64,000 bases of DNA from Turnera subulata (lineage: Eukaryota; Streptophyta; Magnoliopsida; Malpighiales; Passifloraceae): the NCBI GenBank assembly GCA_028386065.3, contig JAKUCV010003046.1, forward strand, positions 164,612-228,611, in the 5' to 3' direction. Positions 39,343 through 51,426 of the stretch are shown here, one piece after another (the first letter of the stretch is position 1; every line of letters begins with the position of its first letter). The notes below the pieces were generated by a model, which saw only the letters and a list, made by a program, of their open reading frames with translations, made no database searches and was not told the DNA's origin. The translations under genes and the position numbers were made by a program.

Positions 39343-40599
39343 AGGTTGTGCTCTCTTTTATTTAGCTTCCATAACATAGCTATATACCTCATTGAACTGT
39401 ATCATCAGAGCAGGGGTTCTTGCTGCTAATTTTTGGAGGTTATGTATTTTTTTCCGAGTTAATAACTGAAGAATGCAATCTCCTGCTTTATGCAATGCTT
39501 GCATGCTTTAAGGTGTAAGAATTTTTATGCCAGTTCTGCACCTTGAGGTCTTCAAGTGGGAATTTCTTTTAACATTCTATTGTCCAGGAATGTTCACTTT
39601 TTTAACCAATCACATTGTTCTAATGATTATCATTATCGTGACCGGTTTTGAAGCAAAAATGCATGTTTGTTCCATTTGTAAAGGCCGCAGCCCACGCAGG
39701 CTCATAATATTCTATACCTTACCACTTCCATTATGGAAACAATTTTCTTTCAACATGACTGTGGGGCTAGGAAGGATTGGGCTCCTCTCCGTTTTCAATA
39801 TTCAGGATGGAAACCAGTTAAATTTACTAATCCTATATTTTTTGCTACTCCCTTCTTTAACTGCATCCTCTCTCTTTAACTTTCCCATAATTTCTCTCTT
39901 TCCCGGTGTAACTGCAAGAGAGATAGACAGGAAGAAATATAATTTACATGAAAAATTATAAACTAATGACAAAGTTCATGTTGTGAACTGTTCATACAGT
40001 CAAGGATTTTAGCTTTGTTATTAGCCATCAAAGTTTTCCTTTATGTTAGAATATTCCAGTAATAGTCATGGATAATAAGTCATTTAAATTATATTGGTCA
40101 AAATTCACATGTTGAAGTTCGGATTAATGTAGATCAAATTATTTATATTGGTCATAAAACCACCCACTTTCCATTGTGTATACAATCTGCTCTTGAGATG
40201 GAAATGCAAAACCACCTCTTTAGAAAATACAGACTAAAAGCATGGAATTTCATTTTTAGCTATCAACGTAGGTAGCTACAACGGAAGGACTTCGGGATAG
40301 GAGATGGAAGAGGAGTCGAGGTCCTAAAGTAGTGATTGAATCCTATTTACGTTCGCAGAAAATTAGGTCTGGAAGAAGGAAATAGCAAAAAATTTAATTA
40401 ATATCTTTAAATATCAGCCTACGGATGTGTGAATGGATGATGGAGATGACTTTGACAGGTTGGTTCTACTTCAAATTGATGTGCATGAAATTAAATACAT
40501 TTTATAGCGCACACTACTGTAGTTTTTTGGCCTTACATTCATCATTTATTCATGCATTAAGATATTAAATCACTTCTTTTCATGCCGATCCATTTTTCC

Positions 40600-41770
40600 T
40601 TATCCTTGGTTGCTTTCAGGTGGAATTTTGCTTAATTTGGAGCTTATTTGGCGATTTTTTGGTCAGCAGCGCCCGCTGTTGAAGGAATGGACCAGATAGC
40701 TAGCAGCGCCACTATCGACAAGAAATTTCGATCCAGAATTTTATTTTCAGCGATTTGCACCTACAATCTATGAGTATTAAGAGGATGCACTTGGACACTC
40801 CTCCTAAGGAAAGAAGACTTTATTGCCACTTTTATGAAGATTACTTATTCTCTAAGACTTAGGATTTTAATGGAAGACTTGATCCATATAAATAGAGAAT
40901 AGCAAAATCCTAAGACACACATCGGCTACAGCATTCAAGTCGGCAAAATAAGTTCTGAAGGCTAGAAGAAAAGTGGTAGTTCTTAGGTTATTATCTTAAG
41001 CATGTCGACAACATTATTTTTATTGTTTTTATCTTTCACCATGAACTATTTCTTCTACCTAGGTTCAAGGGATGTAGCTACAGTTTGATGTTTGATTAAT
41101 AATTCAATTTCTGATTCAACGTTTGATCACCCCCAAACACTAATTTAGACGCCTTAGTGACGTACAAAGAGGAGAAACTAAGAACTCAGGTCATTCTATA
41201 TTAAGCCTTTACCTTATTGATTGTCGAAAGAGGTTTTTAGGGTAGTTGAGGATAACAGTGCCTGGCACAGCGGCCACTGCGCCCTAGAAAAAGCATCACT
41301 GGCGAAAGCGGGTTGTTCAAGACTAGGGTAGGTTTACAATTACATGTGACAGTAGTTGTAGACATCTCAGGTTAGGTAGCCCTTCAAGGTAGGCGAGTTA
41401 AAGCACTAGGATATTGAATTATTGTTAAAGAGCGACGCTGTAGTGAACCCCGGACAACCTAGGTCTCCATCCACTGCGTTTTCTATCTAAGTAATCGATA
41501 CCCAACCTCTACTTTCTGTTCTATTGTTTTGTTGACTCAGAATAATATTTCACTCTCTTTATTTCTTGTTATTTACTTAATTTGCCTTTTATATTTTGAA
41601 ACACTGTTCCGTCATCACGATTGGTTATTTATTTTATTGTTTATAGTCAAATCAATTGAAAAGCTAAGGTCAGTGTTGTTTCGCAGTCCCTGTGATTCGA
41701 CCTTGTTACTACAACAACGCTATGCACTTGCAGCAAGTTTTGTGCAAACACAAATCCTAAAAGAAAAACT
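40600..41770 (+). repeat. Probable degenerate LTR fragment
   Basis: Near its end it carries CAGTCCCTGTGATTCGACC (about 41683-41701), closely similar to the CAGTCCCTGTGGATTCGA phrase common near the ends of plant Ty3/gypsy LTRs. There is no partner LTR or coding remnant in the window, so it would be a solo or truncated LTR. Limits are approximate. Confidence 0.3.
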
Positions 41771-42186
41771 TATTGTTTTGGTAAAGATATAGATGTTCAT
41801 TTTGTACACCCTTCTACAAAAAATTTGGAGACCTAAACTATAACTTCAATATTGTACATGTTAGTGATTCTTAATTATCCTAAATTTTTTATGCACACAA
41901 ATTGATGATAAAATGGGTAATTTCTTACTGTAGCTAAATTATTTTAGAGTGTAAATCATATAAATCACTAAGAGGGTAGAAAAGATTCGATAAAGTATCA
42001 AAATAGTAGAGTATAAATCATTTAACTTCTTTACAAAGTTTCAAATAAAATTATGTAGGTTCAACATTTTGGTGTTAACATAGCCGACATCTAAAAATAT
42101 ATTAATTATAAAATGACAATATATGTTCACCATTACAAAAAGTTACGGTAACTTGTAAGATCTATATAATGTTCCATTTAATTTGA

Positions 42187-42541
42187 GTGGAAAATACGGA
42201 AGTTACTATCTCGAGAAATTCTTCCTTTTTTATATTTTTTTAGCATCTAGATTATTGTTGATATTTTGTTATTCTTGAATCAACTTCTTCGGATTTGTGC
42301 AATCATTGATGAACACATAATTCAAGCGGTGACAATGTAGATTTTGCCATCAGCAAAATCTACATTGTCACCGCTTGAATTATGTGGAAAATACGGAAGT
42401 TACTATCTCGAGAAATTCTTCCTTTTTTATATTTTTTTAGCATCTAGATTATTGTTGATATTTTGTTATTCTTGAATCAACTTCTTCGAATTTGTATAAT
42501 CATTGATGAACATATAATTCAAGCGGTGACAATGTAGATTC
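42187..42541. repeat. 155-base direct duplication with a 34-base inverted repeat
   Basis: Two nearly identical direct copies start at GTGGAAAATACGG (42187 and 42384, offset 197) and end around AATGTAGATT. The first copy runs into a perfect inverted repeat with arms 42314-42347 and 42353-42386 and loop CATCA. The arms contain TTCAAGCGGTGACAATGTAG. There is no ORF. It looks like a replication or repair duplication, or a foldback element. Confidence 0.85.
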
Positions 42542-43176
42542 TGCAGATAGGAAATAGACTAAATTTCTCAATAATAAATGATTGTTTTGTTCTAAGTCCA
42601 CATAAAGGGGATGCCCTATCAAGTAATGATAGTTAGTCCTACCTAGACTTGTGATTTTGAAGATCCACTCTTCTAGTAGTGCTATTTCTTAAGGATGTGT
42701 TTAGAGATTAGATTAAATTCCTCAAATCTTTCATGTCTAACATTTTTAATATCTCTGCCTTGTAAATTTACCATAAATAGACCATTCCAACTCAAACTTT
42801 TCCTCTAAAATACATAATTTTCTTGGCATCCTTCGACTTTCTATCATCATATAATTTCAAGTATCAAGTTAGCCATTTTGGTGAAAATTTATAATCGCTA
42901 TCAATAAGCATTGAATCGATATTGTTGTTTCCAGTGTGGATCGATTGTAATTCTACCTTATCATAGTTTGAAGGATTGCTCATTTTTATTAGAATTAAAA
43001 ATTGCAACCAACAGGCTTGAGTTAGAGAGATGACTCAAATCAAATGGTGTATTGAAATATGTTGGAATTGGTTATTGCATTTAAAATTTTTTTCTAGTTT
43101 GTTAAACATGTACAATGTCTTATTCAATTATTAATAAGTTTGTGAGTGATGTCATATTCTCATGAGATGTTAGATT

Positions 43177-44695
43177 TGTTAGTGTAATGCCCAAAAGCCA
43201 ATCATTGGATTATTATATTTTAAGTCATGTATTTTTTATTATGGTTTTATTCTAATAAATACGTTTATCAGTGATAAATGCTTGCACATATTTATAACCT
43301 AAGAATATTTTATATTCTTGAATTGTCCCTAGTCGATTATTATTATGGATGGGTTGTAATAATAAATTAAGACTAGCGTATGTTGAGAATCATATGAGAT
43401 ATGAGTTCTACATACGGGTACAAGTTAGAGAACTTGTGGACTGGACTGACCCGACATAAGAACACTGCATGGACTCATGTTGTCATTAATGATTCTTATA
43501 TGTACTATCCTTAAACCTGAGATCATCAAGGTTCCCAATATGTGAGTCATGTACTTTGATATTAGTCTTGGTTATTCATAAATGAGTGGACCTAAGAGTA
43601 ATCATTGGGTACATGATATAATGTGTAGTGGGTTTTGTATGATCAAGATGGAATTCGTCCAACCCATATAACGGGAATATTATCAGTTGGGCCCCTTGAT
43701 AGACTTGAACTGTAAATGCATGGCCGTGCTAGGATTAAGTGATATGGGGATATCATTTGTATCTGTTTTACGCAGTTAATTCGGGGATCAAGAAACCTTA
43801 GATTAAACATATACGAGAATGACATATTCCATGTCTCGTGTTTGATCTTGATAATGTGACGAAAGGATAATGACATTTTTCCGAGGCATAACGAATCAGT
43901 ACTGATCTTGTCGCTTGGGTAGCAATGATGTGTTACTAGACACCGCTCATTGTTTATAATTGTAAATGAGAATTTTTAATTATTGCCAAACGTCACAAGT
44001 GCCTACAGGGTCACACACTTAGAGCTGTTGATTCGAGCTAGTGGTTAGAACATGGTTCGACCAGGATATTGAGCTAGTAGTTAGACCATGGTTGGATCAT
44101 GGTTGGACAGGGTCGTTTTGGGTTGCTTTGGTCCACTTATTACCAGAATTAATGCCATATGATGTGTAATCCCATATATATGATGATATATATAATTAAT
44201 GCTTAGTGGAGTATTAAGGCATAGTGGAGACATGATTAGAGATAAGGCATAATCATGATGGTTAATGCATGATGATGTTGGCCACTGTCTCATTAAACTA
44301 TGCATTACAAGTGTGTATAAAAGGGTGAAGGTTTGATCAGTTTTTCAGACTTAAGACACTTACTTCATACTTGAGAAAAACACATCAAACTCTCTAGTCT
44401 CTAGCTCTCAGAAATTCTACAGCTAGCACTGCAGTTCGGGAGTGCTCGGGTTAGTGATCGTGAGACGGTTGCTAGCAGTCATCAATGGTTCGTGTGGATA
44501 CCGTAGAAGAGTCGGATTTCTGTCCGGTTCTTGCTGATTCGCATCATCAGTTGAGTGAAAGATCTCGACCAAACCAGGCACAAATTTTTGTTATTCGGTT
44601 TATCCCGTTTCACATGGATCCTCCATTAGTTCCGGGTTTTCCGCTGCGCATATTGTCTCTTTGTTTGCATACCCGGTTACTTACAGTGGTAGCGG
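43177..44695 (+). repeat. Copia 5' LTR
   Basis: 1519 bases, starting TGTTAGTGTAATGCCC and ending TTACTTACA. It contains the core promoter TATAAAAG at 44316-44323. Paired with the 3' LTR at 49919-51426 (1508 bases). Confidence 0.95.
44316..44323 (+). promoter_or_regulatory. TATA box of copia 5' LTR
   Basis: TATAAAAG, conserved at the equivalent place in the 3' LTR (51057-51064). Transcription would start about 30 bases further on. Confidence 0.6.
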
Positions 44696-44696
44696 A

Positions 44697-44709
44697 GCCT
44701 CTTGTGAAA
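44697..44709 (+). other. Primer-binding site of copia element
   Basis: TGGTAGCGGAGCC begins two bases after the 5' LTR. It differs at two of twelve positions from the usual complement of plant initiator tRNA-Met (TGGTATCAGAGC). The same TGGTAGCGGAGC occurs in the gypsy-like element further right. Confidence 0.75.
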
Positions 44710-44971
44710 CACTAAACCGAATAAGTTGTTTATATGTATGATATGCTATATGTGATATGGCTTGATCATGATTGTATAAGCAACATAACTAGATCATAGT
44801 TTATTATGCTTATGTTGATAGTATGCTTAAACTAGATCATTATGATTCTCATATATGTGATAGGTTGAAGTTGGTTCTGTCAAAGGTGTTTGACAGCAAG
44901 TACTTGATTGGTATATCATAGCAATCAAATTGTACTTCTGGCAGAAAGTCGAATGAGTTCGATAAGGGGGC

Positions 44972-45485
44972 ACAACATCGATGTTTATAGGTAAACATCG
45001 ATGTTCTCTTCGGCCGAGTGGACAAAACATCGATGTTTAGTGGTAAACATCGTTTTTCTCCATTGCTAATTATCAGCCGAAGGGTCAAAACATCGATGTT
45101 TAATAGTTGAACATTGATGTTCTCTTTGGTCGTTAGTCCGCCGAGGGGTTCAAACATCGATGTTGATGTTCAAACATCGATGTTCTTTTGACCGATTGCA
45201 TTTCAAGATGTTTTTGCAGAAACACTGTGTAAACATCGATGTTCACTGTTCAAACATCGATGTTCACTGTTCAAACATCGATGTTTAAGAAGTAAACATC
45301 GATGTTCTGAGCATTCGGCCAATTATTTGGAGTTCCAGAAACTGTAAACATCAATGTTTAAGTGTCAACATCGATGTTCTGGAATTCAGAAACTTCAAAC
45401 ATCGATGTTTAAGTGTCAACATCGATGTTCTAAGGATTCGCCAACCCCAAACATCGAAGTTTAAGTGTCAACATCGATGTTCTGA
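44972..45485 (+). repeat. Array of the palindrome AACATCGATGTT in copia leader
   Basis: Fourteen perfect copies and four one-to-four-base variants of the self-complementary 12-mer AACATCGATGTT lie in about 510 bases. They are separated by irregular spacers of about 5-60 bases, several with the pattern palindrome-TAAGTGTC-palindrome. The array lies between the primer-binding site and gag and is absent from the LTRs. No reading frame or known element explains it. Each copy can form a hairpin in DNA or RNA, and the two-fold symmetry could bind a dimeric protein. Confidence 0.95.
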
Positions 45486-45676
45486 AGGTTCTGCCAATTA
45501 GTTCGATGTTCTGCATGCTAGATAACATGTTCTTATGATCTTAATGATATATGAACAACATGTTGATTGCTTGTTAACATGTTTATCCTTTTATAATCAT
45601 GTCACATAGCTTGGTATGTTGATTATAAGTGATTGTATATGCGATATATGATCACATGCATGTTATGTATGGAATG

Positions 45677-45867
45677 AGCACTCATCTTTGCTTAGATCAA
45701 CACTTGGTAGGTTTGCCAAAGCAAAGTGCCAATGTTTATCCTAGCAAGATGCTAAATATTAAGTTATTCATGTGTTTCCTTCCATTGATAAGTACTCATC
45801 TATGCTTAGATCAACACTTGGTAGGTTTGCCAAAGCAAAGTGCCAATGTTTATCATAGCAAGGTGCG
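45677..45867 (+). repeat. Tandem 75-base repeat in copia leader
   Basis: Two copies, about 45677-45751 and 45792-45867, share the phrase TTAGATCAACACTTGGTAGG and the following AAAGTGCCAATGTTTATC. They lie between the palindrome array and gag and do not code. Confidence 0.85.
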
Positions 45868-46227
45868 ATGGGATAATTGTAATATCCAAATTGTTTGTTA
45901 TGGGTTAAACTTAATTAAGTCATCTAAATAGGATTGGGGACTTAGAGGCAAAGAGTTGAGATAAGTCTATGAGATAGACAAGAACAAGAGTTATTCACTT
46001 AACTATCCAAGAGTTACATGAGAAGTAATTGACAAAGAGTTGTCTACCTAAATAACTATGATGTAAGTGATTAGCGAGAGCTAACTTATCTTGTAGTGAA
46101 ATATGGATCTTGGCTCACTTATTATCATCTTGATTTATATAGTGGGAGTATCATTTAATAAAATTCCTTGTTAAATGATTTTATATTTGACACTGATTTT
46201 GTGTGAATTGATCATTGTAGAATTATC

Positions 46228-47060
46228 ATGGCACAAAACACAAGTACTATGTCACTGCGATCAATCCTTGAGAAGGAAAAACTGAATGGGAATAATTTCC
46301 TTAAATGGCACTGCAATTTGAGGAAAATCCTCAAGCAAGAAAAGAAATTATATGTCCTTGAAGGGCCTATTCCTAATGAACCGACACCTAATGCTCCTAG
46401 GGCAGAAAAAGATGCTTACAAGAAGCATGTTGATGAAGCATTGGATGTTGCTTGCCTTATGTTTATCGCCATAGACTCTGAGCTTCAGAAGCAACATGAG
46501 TACTTGGGTGCTTTCGATATGATCGAACACCTGAAAATGCTCTTTGAAGAGCAAGCTAGGCATGAGACCTCAAAGGCATTATTCCAATGTAAGATGACTG
46601 AGTCATCACCTGTTAGACCTCATGTGCTCAAAATGATTGGATACATTGAGAGCCTTGAAGGCCTAGGTTTTCCTTTGCAAAGAGAGTTGGTCGTTGATCT
46701 TGTCCTGCAATCGTTGCCGGATAGTTACAGCCACTTTGTCATGAATTTTAATATGAATCATCTTACAAATCTTTGTCTGAGTTGCTTAACATGTTGGGAA
46801 CAGTTGAGCAACAGATTAAGGCAAATAAATGCAACAACATTTTGATGGTTGGAAATGGAAAAGGAAAGGGAAAAGCCAAGTTTAACAAGAAGAAGAAATC
46901 TACCAAAAAGTTTGGTTCATGTGCATCTTCTTGTTCACATGTGCTGAAACCCAAAGGTGGTATTGCAAAGGAAGGACAATGTTTCCATTGCAAGAAACCT
47001 AGCCATTGGAAGCGTAACTGCCCTATTTACCTTGAGGAGGTGAAGAAACAGAAGGGAAGT
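46228..47060 (+). pseudogene. Copia gag, frameshifted
   Basis: Nucleocapsid-type Gag opening MAQNTSTMSLRSILEKEKLN, with the retrotransposon Gag domain (LNGNNFLKWHCNLRKIL) and, later, a CCHC zinc knuckle CFHCKKPSHWKRNC (46980-47021) behind a lysine-rich stretch. The frame is lost near 46766-46773: the first frame stops at 46845, and the rest of Gag is read in the overlapping frame from 46773. Otherwise well preserved. Confidence 0.9.
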
Positions 47061-49880
47061 AAGACTTCTACTTCAGGTATTCTTGTTATAGAAGCTAATA
47101 TTACTATCTCTGCATCGTGGGTATTAGATACCGGATGTGGTTCTCACATTTGTGTAAATGTGCAGGATCTGAGAAAGAGTAGAAGATTAGCAAAGGGTGA
47201 AGTGGACCTGCGCGTTGGAAATGGAGCAAGAGTTGTTGCATTAGCCATAGGGACTTATTATCTATCTTTACAGAGTGGTTTGGTTTTGGAACTTGATGAT
47301 TGTTATTATGTACCTACTATAAGCAGGAATTTGATTTCTGTCTCTTGTCTGGACAAGAAGAATTTTTCATTCGTAGTAAAGAACAACTGTTGTTCTATTT
47401 ATTTGATTAATATTTATTATGATGGTGCATATTTAAGCAATGGTTTGTACGTTCTAAACCGAGAAACCCCAATCTATAACAATAACTCGAAGAAGGTTAA
47501 ATTAAATGATTCTAATACGACCTATCTCTGGCATTGTCGTTTGGGCCATATAAACGAGACTCGTATTTCTAAACTCCATAAGGATGGGCTTTTAGACTCA
47601 TTTGATTTTGAATCATATAAGACATGTGAGTCATGTTTATTGGGCAAAATGACGAAGGCTCCTTTTACTGGTAAAGGTGAAAGAGCTTCCGGCTTGTTAG
47701 GCCTTATACATTCTGATGTATGTGAACCCATGTCAACACGGGCTAGAGGTGGATTTCAATACTTCATTACATTTACTGATGATTATAGTAGATATGACTA
47801 TGTGTATCTTATGAAGCACAAGTCAGAATCCTTTGAAAAGTTCAAAGAATTCAAGAATGAAGTATATAATCAACTTGGTAAGAGTATTTAAATGCTTTGA
47901 TCTGATTGAAGAGGTGAATACTTAGACCGAGAATTTCTTGATCATCTAAAGGAATGTGGTATAGTATCACAACTTACTCCACCGGGTACACCTCAATGGA
48001 ATGGTGCTTCTGAAAGGAGAAATAGAACTCTGTTAGACATGGTTCGTTCTATGATGAGTCAAGCTGACCTACCTTTTCGTTTTGGGGACATGCTCTATTG
48101 ACTGCTGCTTTTACACTTAACCGTGTTGCATCTAAATCAGTTGAAAAGACACCATATGATATGTGGACTAGGAAACGTCCCAGTTTGTCTTTTATAAAGA
48201 TTTGGGGTTGTGAGGCTTACGTAAGACGTCAAGCATCAGACAAACTCGGCCCTAAATCTGACAAGTGTCTTTTTGTTGGATATCCTAAAGAAACTAAAGG
48301 ATATTATTTCTATAATCCCACAGAGCAAAAAGTGTTTGTTGTCGTACTGATATTTTTCTAGAAAGAGAATTTATTTCTAGAGAGATCAGTGGGAGAAAAA
48401 TTGAACTCAAAAAGTCCGAGCACAACAAGAAGCTATAGATATTGAGATGGAACAAGGACATGAATCACAAGATGTTGTGGGTGAAAATCCTGTACCTGTA
48501 ACACATGGACCACGTAGGTCTGATAGGACTCGGTATGAGCCTGAGAGATATGCATTTCTTTTGAATCATACTGGAGACGTGATGCTCATAGATGAAGATG
48601 AGCCCACTTTCTATCAGCAGGCAATTACGGGTCCAGACTCTAAGAAGTGGCTAGAGGCCATGAATTCTGAGATGGAATCCATGTATGAAAACAAGGTTTG
48701 GACCTTGGTTGATCCACCTGAAGGGGTAAAACCCATTGAGTGCAAACGGGTCTTTAAGAAAAAGACCTACATGGATGGTAATGTGATTACTTTTAAAGGG
48801 CGATTGGTTGCGAAAGGTTTCAAACAAGTTCATGGTATTGATTATGATGAAACTTTTTCGCCAGTTGCCATGGTTAAATCCATCCGAATTCTATTGGCTA
48901 TAGCTGCGTACCATGATTATGAAATATGACAGATGGATGTCAAAACCACTTTCCTTAATGGAAATCTTTTAGAGAATGTGTACATGTACAACCTGAAGGT
49001 TTTGTCACTCCAGAGAATGCTAATAAAGTATGCAAATTGCAAAGATCCATTTATGGATTAAAGCAAGCTTCTAGAAGTTGGAATCTTCGTTTTGATGAAG
49101 TAATCAAATAGTTTGGTTTCATTAAAAATGAAGATGAGCCATGTGTTTACAAGAAGGTTAGTGGGAGCACTATCGTTTTCTTGCTATTTTATGTTGACGA
49201 CATTCTACTCATTGGGATGATATTCCAACACTACAGTCTGTAAAGACTTGGTTAGGAAAGAATTTTTCAATGAAGGACTCAGGAGAAGCTGCCTACGTGC
49301 TAGGCATAAAGATCTATAGAGATAGATCTAAAAGGCTTCTTGGCCTAAGTCAAAGTACATATATTGACAAGGTGCTTAAAAGGTTTAGCATGCAAGACTC
49401 CAAAAAAGTTTTCTTGCCCATGTCACATGGCTTAACTCTCTCAAAGAATCAATGTCCTAGTACATCTAAGGAGAGAGAGCAAATGAGTAAGATCCCTTAT
49501 GCATCAGCAATAGGATCTATCATGTATGCCATGCTATGTACTCGACTGGATGTCGCATATGCATTAAGTGTCACAAGCAGATATCAATCTGATCCCGGTG
49601 AAGGTCACTAGACAGCAGTTAAGAACATCCTTAAGTACTTGAGAAGAACTAAGGATGCATTCCTCGTATGCGGAAGCGTTGATGAGCTTATTGTAAAGGG
49701 TTACACAGATGCTAGCTTCCAAACAGATAGGGATGACTATAGATCACAGAAAGGATATGTGTTTTGTCTTAGAGGCAATGTGAGTCTGTGCAAAGTTCCT
49801 TCTGAGAACAATGTAGCAGATCCTTTAACTAAGCCGTTCACACAACAGAAGCATGATGGTCATGCTAGATCATTGGTATT
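47061..49880 (+). pseudogene. Copia pol (protease, integrase, RT, partial RNase H), multiply broken
   Basis: Protease DTGCGSH at about 47127. The integrase zinc region (WHCRLGH, CESCLLGK) is at about 47530-47650. The integrase core is visible as HSDVCEP, FTDDYSR and NGASERRN. Reverse transcriptase starts near 48640 (KKWLEAMNSEM); its active-site YVDD is at 49190-49201. Lesions: loss of frame at about 47891, near 48090 and near 48345; a TGA at 48927-48929 where Trp is expected; TAG at about 49109; a frame loss near 49220; TAG at 49609-49611. RNase H keeps its first block (GYTDASFQTD) but then jumps at about 49783 directly to the KVPSENNVADPLTKP tail, losing roughly 90 residues. No functional polyprotein can be made. 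Confidence 0.9.
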
Positions 49881-49918
49881 AGATACATGGATGATTGGCT
49901 TTAGTGCAAGTGGGAGAT

Positions 49919-51426
49919 TGTTAGTGTAATGCCCAAAAGCCAATCATTGGACTATTATATTTTAAGTCATGTATTTTTTATTAAGGTTTTATTCCAATAA
50001 ATATGTTTATCAGTGATAAATGCTTGCACATATTTATAACCTAAGAATATTTTATATTCTTGAATTGTCCCTAGTCGATTATTATTATGGATGGGTTGTA
50101 ATAATAAATTAAGACTAGCGTATGTTGAGAATCATATGAGATATGAGTTCTACATACGGATACAAGTTAAACAACTTGTGGACTGGACTGACCCGATATA
50201 AGAACACTGCATGGACTCATGTTGTCATTAGTGATTCTTATATGTACTATCCTTAGACCTGAGATCATCAAGGTTTCCAACATATGAGTCATGTACTTGA
50301 TATTACTCTTGGTCATTCATAAATGAGTGGACCTAAGAGTAATCATTGAGTACATGATATAATGTGTAGTGGGTTTTGTATGATCAAGAAGGAATTCGTC
50401 CAACCCTTATAACGGGTATATTATCAGTTGGGCCTCTTGATAGAGTTGAACTGTAAATGCATGGCCATGCTCGGATTAAGTGATATAGGGATATCATTTG
50501 TATCTGTTTTACGCAGTTAACTCGGGGATCAAGAAACCTTAGATTAAACATATACGAGAATGACATATTCCATGTCTCGTGTTTGATCTTGATAATGTGA
50601 CGAAAGGATAATGACATTTTTCCGAGGCATAATAAATCAGTACTGATCTTGTCGCTTGGGTAGCAATGATGTGTTGCTAGGCACCGCTCATTGTTTATAA
50701 TTATAAATGAGAATTTACAATTATTGCCAAACATCACAAGTGCCAACAGGGTCACATACTTAGAGGTGTTGATTCGAGCTAGTGGTTACAACATAGTTGG
50801 ACCATGGTTCGACTAGGATATTGAGCTAGTGGTTAGACCATGGTTGGACCGGGTCATTTTGGGTTGATTTGGTCCACTTATTACCAGAATTAATACCATA
50901 TGATGTGTAATCCCATATATATGATGATATATATAATTAATGCTTAGTGGAGCATTAAGGCATAATGGAGACATGATTAGAGATAAGGCATAATCATGAT
51001 GGTTAATGCATGATGATGTTGGCCATTGTCTCATCAAACTATGCATTACAAGTGTGTATAAAAGGGTGAAGGTTTGATCAGTTTTTCAGACTTAATACAC
51101 TCACTTCATACTTGAGAAAAACACATCAAACTCTCTAGTCTCTAGCTCTCCGAAATTCTGCAGCTAGCACTGCAGTTCGTGAGTGCTCGGGTTAGTGATC
51201 GTGAGATGGTTGCTAGCAGTCATCAACGGTTCGTGTGGATGCCGTAGAGGAGTCGGATTTCTGTCTAGTTCTTGCTGATTCGCATCATCAGTTGAGTGAA
51301 AGATCTCGACCAAACCAGGTACGAATTTTTGTTATTCGGTTTACCCCATTTCACATGGATCCTCCATTAGTTCTGGGTTTTCCGCTGCGCATATTGTCTC
51401 TTTGTTTGCATGCCCGAATACTTCCA
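49919..51426 (+). repeat. Copia 3' LTR
   Basis: 1508 bases from TGTTAGTGTAATGCCC to ATACTTCCA, directly after the polypurine tract GTGGGAGA. It carries the same TATAAAAG (51057-51064) and is followed by the target duplicate AGATT. Confidence 0.95.

Larger units (their letters stand above)
39343..43176. other. Gene-poor spacer with repeat debris
   Basis: Begins with the HSP70 3' UTR. About 40600-41770 contains probable degenerate LTR material, and 42187-42541 a duplicated segment around a perfect inverted repeat, both described separately. The remainder is AT-rich with no coding or RNA signal. Confidence 0.5.
43177..51426 (+). mobile_element. Ty1/copia LTR retrotransposon, defective, with target duplication
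   Basis: 8250-base element bounded by TG...CA long terminal repeats of about 1.5 kb. It is flanked by the same five bases, AGATT, at 43172-43176 and 51427-51431, so both ends are original. Order is LTR, primer-binding site, 1.5-kb leader with repeats, gag, protease, integrase, reverse transcriptase, RNase H remnant, polypurine tract (GTGGGAGA just before 49919), LTR. Integrase before reverse transcriptase defines the copia superfamily. Several frameshifts and nonsense codons and an RNase H deletion make it non-autonomous. The LTRs are close but not identical (visible single-base differences throughout), so insertion is not very recent. Confidence 0.95.

Noticed and set aside
44849..45157. 102-codon minus-strand ORF with repeated NIDV units
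   Set aside because: The repeat is the translation of the ATCGAT palindrome array; there is no independent coding evidence.
44972..45485. CRISPR-like array
   Set aside because: The window is plant nuclear DNA, the unit is a 12-base palindrome and spacers are irregular and related to each other.
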